Below the pieces are notes generated by a model. It was not told the origin of the DNA and did no database searches. It saw nothing but the letters and a program-made list of their open reading frames with translations. Shown piece after piece: positions 11,942 through 21,727 of a DNA stretch of 64,000 bases (positions are counted from its first letter, which is position 1; every line of letters begins with the position of its first letter). The stretch lies in contig DASVCS010000159.1 in assembly GCA_036381495.1 (NCBI GenBank), positions 62,001 to 126,000 of the forward strand, given 5' to 3'. The stretch comes from DASVCS01 sp036381495. GTDB lineage: Bacteria > Gemmatimonadota > Gemmatimonadetes > Longimicrobiales > RSA9. Both the position numbers and the translations under genes were made by a program.

Positions 11942-12306
11942 CTCATCTCCTCATGCTGTCCAGATGCGCCTCGGCTGGAAACCGTCCGCCGCCGCGCGTG
12001 CAACGCGTATGCCATGATTTTCGCGGATTTCCGCGCCATTTCGGCACGACCGGGGCCGGCGCGCTGCCGGAACGGCAGACCCCCGGGGCGGGCAAGCGCG
12101 TGCGGGTGCGCGTGCGCGGCCTGCTCCCGTTCCCGCCAACGTGGAAACGGAGGCTTCCTTCGGGCGCCCCGCTCCCCCTCCCGTTCCCGTAAACGTAAAC
12201 GTTCCCGCTCCCGCTCCCGTCAGTTCTCATCCGGGGCCGTTCTCCCCTCCACCGCACCCCCTCCCGGGCATTCCCCAGCCCTAGCCCTAGCCCTAGCCCT
12301 AGCCCT
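11942..12306. repeat. gap between hslU and dnaK holding hexamer repeat island A
   Basis: The 365 bases between the hslU stop and the dnaK start have three parts. At 12278-12306 lie four or more GCCCTA units (GGGCTA on minus) that run up to the hslU stop codon. At 12185-12220 is a CGTAAA/CCCGCT array (on minus GGGAGC, GGGAAC, GTTTAC units). At 12141-12176 is a 36-base block that recurs exactly in island B (14743-14778). Next to it is a GCGCGTGC-rich alternating tract (12095-12120). The dnaK-proximal 130 bases include CGCGGA-TT-TCCGCG (12022-12035). The dnaK promoter must lie here but I cannot place it. Confidence 0.85.
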
Positions 12307-13824
<1,518 letters not shown>

Positions 13825-13863
13825 CTCGACTCCTTCCCGGCGTTGTCGCCGCTCCCCGCCCGG

Positions 13864-14400
13864 TCACTCGAGCTCGAGCACGGTGATGTGCTGATTCGTG
13901 TAAATGCAGATGTCGCCGGCGATCTCGAGCGACCGGCGCACGATCTCGGCGGCGGAGAGATCGGAGTGCGCCTTGAGCGCGCGCGCGGCCGCGAGGGCGT
14001 AGCTGCCGCCGCTGCCGATCGCGACGATGTCGTCATCGGGCTCGATGACGTTGCCATCGCCACTGATCAGGAAGAGGTGGCTCCGATCCGCGACGGTGAG
14101 CAGTGCTTCGAGCCGCCGCAGGTAGCGGTCGGTCCTCCATTCCTTGGCCAGCTCGACGCACGCCCGCGGCAGGTTGCCGGGGTGGCGTTCGAGCTTCTCC
14201 TCGAATTTCTCGAAGAGGGCGAAGGCATCGGCCACCGAGCCGGCGAACCCGGCCAGGATCCGCCCGTCCTTGAGCTTGCGGACCTTGTGCGCCGTCCCCT
14301 TGATCACCGTGTCGCCGACCGTGACCTGGCCGTCGCCGCCGAGGGCGACGCGGTCGCGGTGGCGCACGGCAATGATCGTGGTGGCATGCATCTGGGGCAT
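13864..14400 (-). CDS. hslV: HslV (ClpQ), proteasome-like peptidase subunit
   Basis: HslV is a threonine peptidase forming a double hexamer capped by HslU. I chose the ATG at 14400 because GAGGAG is eight bases upstream; an internal ATG at 14391 is also possible. The protein begins [16 protein letters not shown], so a short propeptide would be removed to expose the catalytic Thr at residue 7. GGDGQVT and the [17 protein letters not shown] segment are HslV signatures, and [14 protein letters not shown] follows near the C-terminus. The total of 178 residues is normal. The frame is open far upstream through the repeat island, but that extension has no homology-like features. It is co-transcribed with hslU. 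Confidence 0.96.
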   Translation of the reverse strand: MPQMHATTIIAVRHRDRVALGGDGQVTVGDTVIKGTAHKVRKLKDGRILAGFAGSVADAFALFEKFEEKLERHPGNLPRACVELAKEWRTDRYLRRLEALLTVADRSHLFLISGDGNVIEPDDDIVAIGSGGSYALAAARALKAHSDLSAAEIVRRSLEIAGDICIYTNQHITVLELE

Positions 14401-14888
14401 CCGTTCTCCTCGCGATACGCGATCCCGTTGTCTCATCTCCGAACGCCCCGGTCGTCTCCCGCCCGAAGCGAAGCGGCACCCGCGGATCCGGTCCGCGGCC
14501 GTGCCGCCGCCCGGCAGCGCGACGCCGCGCCCGCGGACCCCGTGCCACCCGGCCTCCGGAGTGTACCCCCGAGTGCCGGGGATTCTCCCGCGGGAATCTG
14601 GGGGTCGCGCGGAGGCGATGCAAAGGGATAGGGCTAGGGCTGGGGCTAGGGCTAGGGCTGGGCGGTCTGGCCCCCAGGCCCTCCGTGCGCGAGCGCGTGC
14701 GCGTCCTCGCTGTCCCGCGACCCCGAACCCGAACCCGCGACCGTGGAAACGGAGGCTTCCTTCGGGCGCCCCGCTCCCGGCCGCCCCCATCCCGTAAACG
14801 TAAACGTTCCCGCTCCCGCTCCCGTTCCCGGCCGTTCCCATCCCGATCCGGTCGGCGGCACGGGCCCCCGAATCGGGCGATCGCGGCG
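14401..14888. repeat. gap between xerC and hslV holding hexamer repeat island B
   Basis: This 488-base gap holds the second repeat island (14625-14835). Reading forward: a GGGCTA array at 14625-14663, a GC-alternating tract around 14684-14705, three CCCGAA-like units near 14719-14735, the 36-base block shared exactly with island A (14743-14778), and the CGTAAA/CCCGCT hexamer array at 14790-14831. Compared with island A the GGGCTA array lies at the other end and on the opposite strand, so the modules are rearranged. The remaining bases 14401-14620 are GC-rich, include short inverted repeats such as that at 14581-14598, and presumably carry the hslVU promoter, which I cannot identify. Confidence 0.85.
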
Positions 14889-15851
14889 CTACGCCCTCGG
14901 GTGTGCCCGGTCGTAGACGCGCTTGAGGCGTTCCTTCGATGTGTGCGTGTAGATCCGGGTGGTCGAGAGAGAGGCGTGGCCGAGGAGTTCCTTGACGGCC
15001 ATCAGGTCGGCGCCGGCGTCGAGGAGGTGCGTGGCGAAGGAGTGGCGGAGCGAGTGGGTCGAGAGGCCGGCGTTCTCGGCCACGGCGTCGAGCGCGGCGC
15101 GGACGATCTGCTGGAGCTGGCGCGCGGAGAGGCGACGGCCACGCACGGAGAGGAAGACGGCCTTCCGGTCCCCGCCGGACCGGCGGAGCAGTTCGGCGCG
15201 GCGCGGCTCGTAGCGGCGCAGCGCCGTGACGGCGGCTCTGCCGAGCGGGACGATCCGCTCTTTGCGGCCCTTCCCGCGGACGCGGATCTGGTCTCCAATG
15301 AGATCGATGTCCGCCAGGTCGAGCTGGCGCAGCTCGGAGAGGCGTATCCCGGTGGAGTAGAAGACTTCGAGGATCGCCAGGTTGCGCGCGCCGAGGAAGC
15401 CGCCCTCGGCCGCGCGGTTCTCGGCGAGGGTGAAGACGCGCGCGATGTCGTCCTGGCCGAGCCAGGCGGGCAGGTGGCGCTCGGTCCGGGGCGAGCGCAG
15501 GGCGCGGGCGGGGTTCGCCTCGACGATCTCCTCGCGGTGGAGATAGCGGAAGAGCGAGCGGACGGCCGAGAGCTTGCGGCTGATCGAGCGCCGTGCCAGT
15601 CCGCGTCGTGAGAGCGCGCCCAGGAACGCGCGGAGCGCAAGACGATCGACACCGGCCCAGTTCCACGCTTCGCCGCCGTAATACGTGGCCAGGAACGCGG
15701 TGAACTCGCGGAGGTCCCGGCGGTACGCGGCCACGGTGTGCGGACTGAGCTGGCGGCCGTCTTCGAGGTGGCGCAGATAGTCGGCGACGGCGGCGCCTGC
15801 CGTGCTCGCGGAGTCGTCGGCGGCGGCGACTCGCGCCGCTTCGTCGCTCAT
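14889..15851 (-). CDS. xerC: tyrosine recombinase XerC/XerD family
   Basis: Xer recombinases resolve chromosome dimers at dif with FtsK. From the ATG at 15851 the protein has 320 residues: an N-terminal SAM-like core-binding domain ([21 protein letters not shown]) and the catalytic domain with R170 (STGIRLSEL), K194 (GKGRKER), H266 and R269 ([13 protein letters not shown]), H292 (LGHASLSTT) and nucleophile Y301 (IYTH). All active-site residues are present. Another ATG at 15929 overlaps trmFO but adds a non-conserved leader. The gene follows trmFO as in many Firmicutes, where the order topA-trmFO-xerC-hslV-hslU is known; that exact order is seen here. XerC versus XerD cannot be settled by sequence alone, but the neighbourhood favours XerC. 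Confidence 0.92.
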   Translation of the reverse strand: MSDEAARVAAADDSASTAGAAVADYLRHLEDGRQLSPHTVAAYRRDLREFTAFLATYYGGEAWNWAGVDRLALRAFLGALSRRGLARRSISRKLSAVRSLFRYLHREEIVEANPARALRSPRTERHLPAWLGQDDIARVFTLAENRAAEGGFLGARNLAILEVFYSTGIRLSELRQLDLADIDLIGDQIRVRGKGRKERIVPLGRAAVTALRRYEPRRAELLRRSGGDRKAVFLSVRGRRLSARQLQQIVRAALDAVAENAGLSTHSLRHSFATHLLDAGADLMAVKELLGHASLSTTRIYTHTSKERLKRVYDRAHPRA

Positions 15852-15891
15852 CGCGGCGACCCGGGTGACGGGAGCCGTGGTCGCGGCGGCT

Positions 15892-17232
15892 TCACGCCGC
15901 GACTCCCACGGCCGGGAGCGGAGCGACATCGTGCACGCGCATCCACGTGCTCAGCGCGGCGAGCGCCCGCTCCGCGAGCAGCTCGCGCTTCCGCCGTTTG
16001 TCGCGGATCCGTTGCTCGAGTGGATCGAGCAGGCCGATGTTCGAGTTCATGGGCGCGAACCTCCCGGGCTCGGCTTCTCGGAGGTAGCGGTACAATCCGC
16101 CGATCATCGTGGTCGAGGGCGGGAGCACGGGCGTAGCGCCACGCACGATACGGTCGAGGTTGATCCCGGCGAGGATCCCCGATGCGGCCGACTCGGTGTA
16201 CCCCTCGACGCCCGTGAGCTGCCCGGCGAAGAGGAGGTCGGGCCGGGACTGCGGCGCGCCGAACGGCGCGAGGCGCGCCGGGAAATTCAGGTACGTGTTG
16301 CGATGGATCGAGCCGTGGCGCAGGAACTCCGCCGCTTCGAGCCCCGGCACCATGCGGAAGACCCGCCGCTGCTCGCCGGTCCGGAGCCGCGTCTGACAGC
16401 CGACCAGGTTCCACATCTGGCCGCCGCGATCCTCGCGCCGCAGTTGCAGCACGGCGTACGGCTCGCGGCCGGTCCGTGGATCGGGCAGGCCCACGGGCTT
16501 CATGGGGCCGAAGCGGAGCGTGTCATCGCCGCGTGCAGCCATGACCTCGATCGGCAGGCACCCCTCGAAGTAGGGGATCCGCTCCCAGTCGTGGCCGGGA
16601 TAGATGTCGGCCGCGCGCAACGCGTCGAGGAACGCGTGATAGCTGTCGCGGTCGAAGGGACAGTTCAGGTAGTCGTCCCCCTCGCCCTTGCCGTAGCGGG
16701 AGCCGAAATAGGCGATGTCGCGGTCGACGGACTCGAAGGCGACGATGGGCGCGATGGCGTCGTAGAAGGCGAGCCCCTCGTCGCCGAGGAGGCGGCGGAA
16801 GACGTCGGAGAGCGCATCGGACGTCAGCGGCCCGGTCGCGACGACGGCGGGGCCGGCCGGCAGCTCGACCGCCTCGCTGCGTTCGACGCGGATGCGCGGG
16901 TGCGCCTCGATGTACGCGGTCATCCGCGCGGCGAAGACATCCCGGTCGACGGCGAGCGCCGCTCCGGCCGGCACGCGCGCCTCCTCCGCGGCGGCGAGGA
17001 GCAACGAGCCGAGTGCACGCATCTCGGCCTTGAGCAGCCCGTGCGCGTTCGTCGGTTCGAGGCTCTTGAAGGAGTTGGTGCAGACCAGCTCGGCGAGCCG
17101 ATCCGTCCGGTGCGCGGGCGTCGCGCGTTCCGGACGCATCTCGATGAGGACCACGTCGTGGCCGCGGCCGGCGAGCTGCCAAGCGGCTTCGCACCCGGCC
17201 AGCCCGCCGCCGACGACGGTGACTTCCGCCAC
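15892..17232 (-). CDS. trmFO: methylenetetrahydrofolate-tRNA (uracil-54) methyltransferase TrmFO
   Basis: TrmFO makes m5U54 in the tRNA T-loop using methylene-THF and FADH2. The 446-residue protein starts with the FAD Rossmann motif VVGGGLAGCEAAWQLAGRG, then RTDRLAELVCTNSFKSL with the conserved Cys, GPLTSDALS, and YFEGCLPIEVMAARG with the second catalytic Cys. LLFAGQLTGVEGYTESAASG near the end is the FAD-family signature. The start is GTG at 17232, preceded by GGGAGG at a good distance. It lies 13 bases after topA and continues into xerC. Confidence 0.97.
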   Translation of the reverse strand: MAEVTVVGGGLAGCEAAWQLAGRGHDVVLIEMRPERATPAHRTDRLAELVCTNSFKSLEPTNAHGLLKAEMRALGSLLLAAAEEARVPAGAALAVDRDVFAARMTAYIEAHPRIRVERSEAVELPAGPAVVATGPLTSDALSDVFRRLLGDEGLAFYDAIAPIVAFESVDRDIAYFGSRYGKGEGDDYLNCPFDRDSYHAFLDALRAADIYPGHDWERIPYFEGCLPIEVMAARGDDTLRFGPMKPVGLPDPRTGREPYAVLQLRREDRGGQMWNLVGCQTRLRTGEQRRVFRMVPGLEAAEFLRHGSIHRNTYLNFPARLAPFGAPQSRPDLLFAGQLTGVEGYTESAASGILAGINLDRIVRGATPVLPPSTTMIGGLYRYLREAEPGRFAPMNSNIGLLDPLEQRIRDKRRKRELLAERALAALSTWMRVHDVAPLPAVGVAA

Positions 17233-17245
17233 GCTCGACCTCCCG

Positions 17246-19582
17246 TTACGACTTCTCCGCCGTCACCAGATCGGCGCTGTCCGGCGCGAACTCGCCCTTG
17301 CACTGCGGGCACCGGAGGAACTCGCCCTTGGCCTTGGTGCTCTTCTGCACGAGGTAGGCGTGGCCGCAGTCCGGGCAGGGCCCGGGGATCGGGCGATCCC
17401 AGCTCGACCAGTCGCAGTCCGGGTAGCGGGTGCAGCTCCAGAAGACTTTCCCGCGGCGGCTGCGCTTCTCCGCGACCTGGCCCTCGCCGCATTTCGGGCA
17501 CTCGAGTCCCGGGATCGTGACCGGCTTGGTATAGCGGCACTTCGGGTAGTTGCCGCAGGCGATGAAGGTACCCAGCCGCCCCTCGCGCTCGACCAGCTCG
17601 CCGCCACACTTCGGACACTTCTCGCCGATCGGGCGCGGCTCTTTGCGCTCCTTCGGATCGAGCGGCCGTGTGTAGCGGCACTCGGGGTACCCGGAGCAAC
17701 CGAAGAACCGGCCGTGACGCGACCACTTGAGCGTCAGCGGCCTGCCGCAATCCGGGCAGTCGCCGGCCTCGGCATCGACCACTTCCCGCAGCACCTCATT
17801 CGTGCGGCGCTCGCCTTCTTCGAGCTGCCGCTGGAAGGGGGCGTAGAAGGTCTCGAGCACCGTGCGCCACTCGAGCCGGCCTTCCTCGATGCGGTCCAGC
17901 TCCGTTTCCATGCCGCTGGTGAACCCGACATCGAAGAGGTCCGGGAAGAGGCGGACCAGCATCTTCGCGACCGTCTCGCCCAGAGGCGTGGGCTGGAAGC
18001 GCTTCTGCTGCATCTCGACGTACTTGCGGTCACGCAGCGTCGAGATGATCTGCGCGTACGTCGAGGGTCGGCCGATCCCCAGCTTCTCGAGCTCCTTGAC
18101 GAGACTCGCCTCGCTGTAGCGCGGTGGCGGCTGGGTGAAGTGCTGTGCCGGCACGATCTCGATCAGCCGGCAGCGGTCCCCCGCCGCGAGCTCCGGTAGC
18201 GGCGCGAGCTCGTCCAGGGTGCGGTGGTCGCCCTCCTCGCGCGCTTCCTGGTAGAGGCGCGTGAAACCGTCGAATTTGAGAATCGAGCCCGTCGCGCGGA
18301 AGAGGTAGCGCCGCCCCGCGCCGCTCGCGCCCCCGGCGGCCGGACCGCCCCGGCCCCTCAGGTCGAAGTCGACGGTGGTCGTGTCGAAGACCGCCGGCGC
18401 CATCTGCCCGGCAATGAAGCGGAGCCAGATCAGCTCGTACAGCCGGGCCTGGTCCCGGTCGAGGTAGCGCCGGACCGCATCGGGGTGACGCGTGGGGTCG
18501 GTCGGCCGGATCGCCTCGTGCGCCTCCTGCGCTCCCTTCTGTTGCTTGCCGCCCCAGAGTCGGACACCGCCGCGCGCCGCGTAGCGCTCGCCGAACCGCT
18601 CGATGATCAGCTCGCGCGCGGCCTCCGCCGCGCTCGGCGCCACGCGCGTCGAGTCCGTCCGCATGTACGTGATCAACCCCGCCGCGCCATCGGGCCCGAG
18701 ATCCACGCCCTCATAGAGCTGCTGCGCCACGCGCATGGTCTTCTGCGCCGCAAAGCCCAGCCGCTTCGCCGCCTCCTGCTGAAGCGTGGACGTCGTGAAC
18801 GGCGCCGGTGCGTTCTTGGTCCGCTCACGGCGCTTGACCTCCGAGACGACGAACGGCACGCCATCGATGTCGGCGAGGACGGCGCGCGCGGCGGCCTCGT
18901 CCTCGAGGCGGAACGCCTTGCCGTCGATGTGGTGGAGCTTGGCTTCGAACCGGTGGTCGTCCTTCTCGAGCGCCGCGGTGATGGACCAGTATTCCTGCGG
19001 CGTGAATGCGCGGATCTCGTCCTCGCGCTCGGTGATCAAACGGAGCGCCACGGTCTGGACGCGCCCGGCGGAGAGGCCCGGCCGGATCGGTTTCCACAGG
19101 ATCGGGCTGACCTGATAGCCGACCAGCCGGTCCAGGATACGCCGCGCCTGCTGCGCCTCCACCTTGCGCCGGTCGATCGCGCCCGGGCGCTGCATGGCGT
19201 TGCGGACCGCATCCGCCGTGATCTCGTGGAAGAGCACCCGCCGGAAGCGCTGGCCATTGGCTCGCTCGTAGCCGAGCTGCTCGGCCACGTGGTACGCGAT
19301 GGCCTCGCCCTCGCGGTCCGGGTCGGTCGCGAGGATCACCTCCTCGGCGCCTTCCGCCTCGCGCCGCAACTCCTGGAGGATTTTCCCCTTGCCCCGGATC
19401 GTGACGTAGCGCGGCTCGAAGCCGCGCTCGATGTCCACCCCCAGTTCCCGCGCGGGGAGGTCTCGGACGTGCCCCACCGACGCCCGCACCCGGTATCCCG
19501 GGCCCAGGTACTTGGCGATCGTCCGCGCCTTCGCGGGCGACTCGACGATCACCAGTCGCGTCTTCCGGTTCTTTCCCGGCAT
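17246..19582 (-). CDS. topA: DNA topoisomerase I
   Basis: TopA relaxes negative supercoils through a 5'-phosphotyrosine link. The 778-residue protein has the Toprim domain (LVIVESPAKARTIAKYLG; acidic DPDREGEA at 87-94) and the active-site Tyr306 in LITYMRTDSTR. After the core, four zinc-ribbon-type CxxC modules follow: CPDCGRPL with CSGYPEC, CPKCGGEL with CGNYPKC, CPKCGEG with CTRYPDC, and CPDCGHA with CPQC. The start at 19582 is close behind GGGAGA. It heads the topA-trmFO-xerC string. Confidence 0.98.
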   Translation of the reverse strand: MPGKNRKTRLVIVESPAKARTIAKYLGPGYRVRASVGHVRDLPARELGVDIERGFEPRYVTIRGKGKILQELRREAEGAEEVILATDPDREGEAIAYHVAEQLGYERANGQRFRRVLFHEITADAVRNAMQRPGAIDRRKVEAQQARRILDRLVGYQVSPILWKPIRPGLSAGRVQTVALRLITEREDEIRAFTPQEYWSITAALEKDDHRFEAKLHHIDGKAFRLEDEAAARAVLADIDGVPFVVSEVKRRERTKNAPAPFTTSTLQQEAAKRLGFAAQKTMRVAQQLYEGVDLGPDGAAGLITYMRTDSTRVAPSAAEAARELIIERFGERYAARGGVRLWGGKQQKGAQEAHEAIRPTDPTRHPDAVRRYLDRDQARLYELIWLRFIAGQMAPAVFDTTTVDFDLRGRGGPAAGGASGAGRRYLFRATGSILKFDGFTRLYQEAREEGDHRTLDELAPLPELAAGDRCRLIEIVPAQHFTQPPPRYSEASLVKELEKLGIGRPSTYAQIISTLRDRKYVEMQQKRFQPTPLGETVAKMLVRLFPDLFDVGFTSGMETELDRIEEGRLEWRTVLETFYAPFQRQLEEGERRTNEVLREVVDAEAGDCPDCGRPLTLKWSRHGRFFGCSGYPECRYTRPLDPKERKEPRPIGEKCPKCGGELVEREGRLGTFIACGNYPKCRYTKPVTIPGLECPKCGEGQVAEKRSRRGKVFWSCTRYPDCDWSSWDRPIPGPCPDCGHAYLVQKSTKAKGEFLRCPQCKGEFAPDSADLVTAEKS

Positions 19583-19639
19583 TCTCCCGATTCCCCTCCC
19601 GCGCGCCGGTCGCTCCTGATCGGACCGGCGCGCCTCGGT

Positions 19640-20185
19640 TCACGCTACACCCGCGAGTTCCGCAATCTCCTCCGCCAGCTCCTCGGGGTCGCGGCCATCC
19701 ACGTCGACCACCACGTCCGCGAGCCGGTAGAGCGGCTCGCGCTCGCGGATCAGTGTGCGGGCGGCGGCGATGGGATCCGGCGCGGAGGCGAGGAGCGGCC
19801 GGTGCGAGAGCGTCCGACTCGCCCGTCGCACGGCCTCGGCCGGCGAGATCCGCAGCCAAACGACGAGGGTCTCCGGGCCGAAGGCATCGAGCAGCTCCGG
19901 CTGGGTGATCCAGCCGCCGCCCGGCGCGAGCACCGCATGCTCGATTCCGGCGACCTCCTCGGTCAGTTCGGCCTCGAGCGCCCGGAAGGCCGGCTCGCCC
20001 CGGAGGCGGAAGATCTCCGGAATGGAAATACCCGTGCGACGCTCGATCTCTTCATCGAAGTCGATGAAGACCCAGCCGAGCAGGTCCGCCAGCCGCCGCC
20101 CCACCGTGCTCTTCCCCGCCGCCATGAAACCGACCAGGATCAGCCGGGTCACCCCATCCGCTTCCGGGCCCGCACGCCCGCTCAT
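19640..20185 (-). CDS. aroK: shikimate kinase
   Basis: AroK phosphorylates shikimate in chorismate synthesis. The 181-residue product carries Walker A GFMAAGKST at about 19-27, DFDEEIE (shikimate binding), RLRGEPAFRALE (RExxFR-like), and GGGWIT at the substrate loop. It ends normally. The ATG at 20185 gives a short polar leader (GRAGPEADG); a GTG twelve codons in would start right before the first beta-strand and is a possible alternative. It lies nine bases after aroC, so the two chorismate-pathway genes are co-transcribed. Confidence 0.95.
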   Translation of the reverse strand: MSGRAGPEADGVTRLILVGFMAAGKSTVGRRLADLLGWVFIDFDEEIERRTGISIPEIFRLRGEPAFRALEAELTEEVAGIEHAVLAPGGGWITQPELLDAFGPETLVVWLRISPAEAVRRASRTLSHRPLLASAPDPIAAARTLIREREPLYRLADVVVDVDGRDPEELAEEIAELAGVA

Positions 20186-20194
20186 CCCGACATC

Positions 20195-21565
20195 CTAGGT
20201 CCGCGGCTGGATCCGGGCGAGGTACCCCTCGAAGTTGCGCCGCATCTCGGCGAGCGAGTCGCCGCCGAACTTCTCGAGCATGGCATCCGCCAGCACGATC
20301 GCGGCCATCGCCTCCCCGACCACGCCGGCCGCCGCCAGCGCCACGACGTCGCTGCGCTCCCGCACCGCATCCGCGCGCTGTCCCGTCCGCACGTCCACGC
20401 TGCGGAGCGGGCGCATCAACGTCGACAACGGCTTCATCGCGACGCGCACGATGATCGGCGCGCCCGTGGTCATCCCACCCTCGAGGCCGCCCGCGTTGTT
20501 CGATAGCCGCTCATACCCCCCGGTCCGGGACAGGTTGCCTCCCAAACCCGTCACCGCCGCCGCTCCTTCGGCGACCTCCGTTTCACTCCGGTTGCCTCCC
20601 AACCGCCCCACCACCTCCCCTTCGGCGACCTCCGCTTCGCTCCGCTTGCCTCCCGACCGCGCGGTCGCCGGGGCGCCTTCGGCGCCGTCCGTCGTGGTCG
20701 GCTCGGCGTGCATCGGGGCGCGCGTGATCTCGTCGTGGACGGTGGAGCCGCGGCGGCGCGCGGCCTCGAATCCGAGGCCGATCTCGACGCCTTTCATTGC
20801 CTGGATGGACATGAGCGCGCCGGCGAGGCGACCATCGAGGCGGCGGTCCCACGAGACGTGACTGCCGAGGCCCGCGGGGACGCCGCGGATGACGACTTCG
20901 AAGACGCCGCCGAGCGTATCGCCATCGCGGCGGGCGGCATCGATCGCTTCGATCATGCGGCGCTCGGCATCGGGGTCGAGGGTGCGGAGTGGTGAATCGT
21001 CGACGGCGGCGTTCAGGTCCTCGGGCAGTGTTTCCGGTACGGCGGCCTCGACGGGGCCGAGGCGGACGATGTGACTGCCGACGGTGATGCCGAACTCGGC
21101 GAGCAGGCGCTTGGCGATGGCGCCGGCGGCGACGCGCGCGGTGGTCTCGCGGGCGGAGGCCCGCTCGAGGATGTCGCGGGCGTCGGAGCGGTCGTACTTG
21201 AGGATGCCGACGAGGTCGGCATGGCCGGGGCGCGGGAGGTGAACGCGCCGGAGCGCCTCCTCGTCGATGTCGGCGGGGGGCGGTGCGTGGGCCATGGCGA
21301 CCTTCCAGTTCTGCCAGTCGCGGTTCCAGATGAGGAGCGCGATGGGCGAACCCAGTGTCTCGCCGAGCCGGATGCCGGAGAGGACTTCGGCCCGGTCCTG
21401 TTCGATCTTCATGCGCGCGCCGCGCCCGTAACCGCCCTGGCGACGCCGGAGGTCCGGGTCGATGTCACGCTCGACGACGAGCGGCAGGCCGGCCGGCACG
21501 CCTTCGACCAGCGCCAACAGCCCCCGGCCGTGCGACTCGCCGGCTGTCCGAAACCGAAAATGCAT
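20195..21565 (-). CDS. aroC: chorismate synthase with an in-frame repeat insertion
   Basis: AroC converts EPSP to chorismate using reduced FMN. The start MHFRFRTAGESHGRGLLALV is the classic family N-terminus; GAG-GTGGTG lies just upstream and GTG codons precede the ATG. Conserved RPGHADLVGILKY and RASARETTARVAAGAIAK are intact, as is SNNAGGLEGGMTTGAPI and the C-terminal KFGGDSLAEMRRN. At 456 residues it is 60-70 longer than most homologues. The extra length is concentrated at residues about 288-350, where a low-complexity segment with two and a half copies of an 18-19 residue unit (GGKRSEAEVAEG, GGNRSETEVAEG, GGNLSRTG) is inserted between HDEI and YERLSNNAGG. All catalytic segments flank it unbroken, so the enzyme is probably functional. 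Confidence 0.95.
   Translation of the reverse strand: MHFRFRTAGESHGRGLLALVEGVPAGLPLVVERDIDPDLRRRQGGYGRGARMKIEQDRAEVLSGIRLGETLGSPIALLIWNRDWQNWKVAMAHAPPPADIDEEALRRVHLPRPGHADLVGILKYDRSDARDILERASARETTARVAAGAIAKRLLAEFGITVGSHIVRLGPVEAAVPETLPEDLNAAVDDSPLRTLDPDAERRMIEAIDAARRDGDTLGGVFEVVIRGVPAGLGSHVSWDRRLDGRLAGALMSIQAMKGVEIGLGFEAARRRGSTVHDEITRAPMHAEPTTTDGAEGAPATARSGGKRSEAEVAEGEVVGRLGGNRSETEVAEGAAAVTGLGGNLSRTGGYERLSNNAGGLEGGMTTGAPIIVRVAMKPLSTLMRPLRSVDVRTGQRADAVRERSDVVALAAAGVVGEAMAAIVLADAMLEKFGGDSLAEMRRNFEGYLARIQPRT
20534..20700. repeat. imperfect tandem repeat inside aroC
   Basis: Forward strand shows three copies beginning TTGCCTCCC at about 20535, 20592 and 20646, spaced 57 and 54 bases, both multiples of three. 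The first two share CTCC(C)CTTCGGCGACCTCCG; the third ends CGCCTTCGGCGCC. The units are in frame with aroC and encode Gly-Gly-Asn/Lys-Arg-Ser-Glu type repeats. This looks like an expanding in-frame minisatellite in a surface loop. Confidence 0.8.
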
Positions 21566-21588
21566 CACCACCTCGGAGGTCCAAGGAA

Positions 21589-21612
21589 AGAGCCCGGCCG
21601 AGACCGGGCTCT
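21589..21612 (-). terminator. hairpin between the Ig-like lipoprotein gene and aroC
   Basis: A perfect 9-bp stem AGAGCCCGG / CCGGGCTCT with a six-base loop is followed on the minus strand by TTCCTTGG. It sits 116 bases after the stop at 21728 and 24 bases before the aroC ATG. It may be a terminator with a weak T-run or an attenuator ahead of aroC-aroK. Its function is inferred. Confidence 0.5.
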
Positions 21613-21727
21613 CCGTTCCTGCTTGCCGTCCTATATACGCGGTTCGGCAGGGGTTGTCCAGGGATGCGGATCCGGCGTATGCGGCCGATCCCGGTCGCGG
21701 ACGCTCGCCGCACCGACGCCGCCGGCG

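Noticed and set aside
11942..12140. CIRCE or sigma-32-type heat-shock element upstream of dnaK
   Set aside because: No TTAGCACTC-N9-GAGTGCTAA or CTTGAA-type element could be found; the short CGCGGA inverted repeat does not match.
12278..12306. GGGCTA array as telomeric DNA
   Set aside because: It resembles telomere-type repeats only superficially, is very short and internal to a bacterial gene string.
14685..15611. Plus-strand frame running through repeat island B into xerC
   Set aside because: It crosses hexamer repeats and then mirrors xerC; composition is that of a shadow frame.
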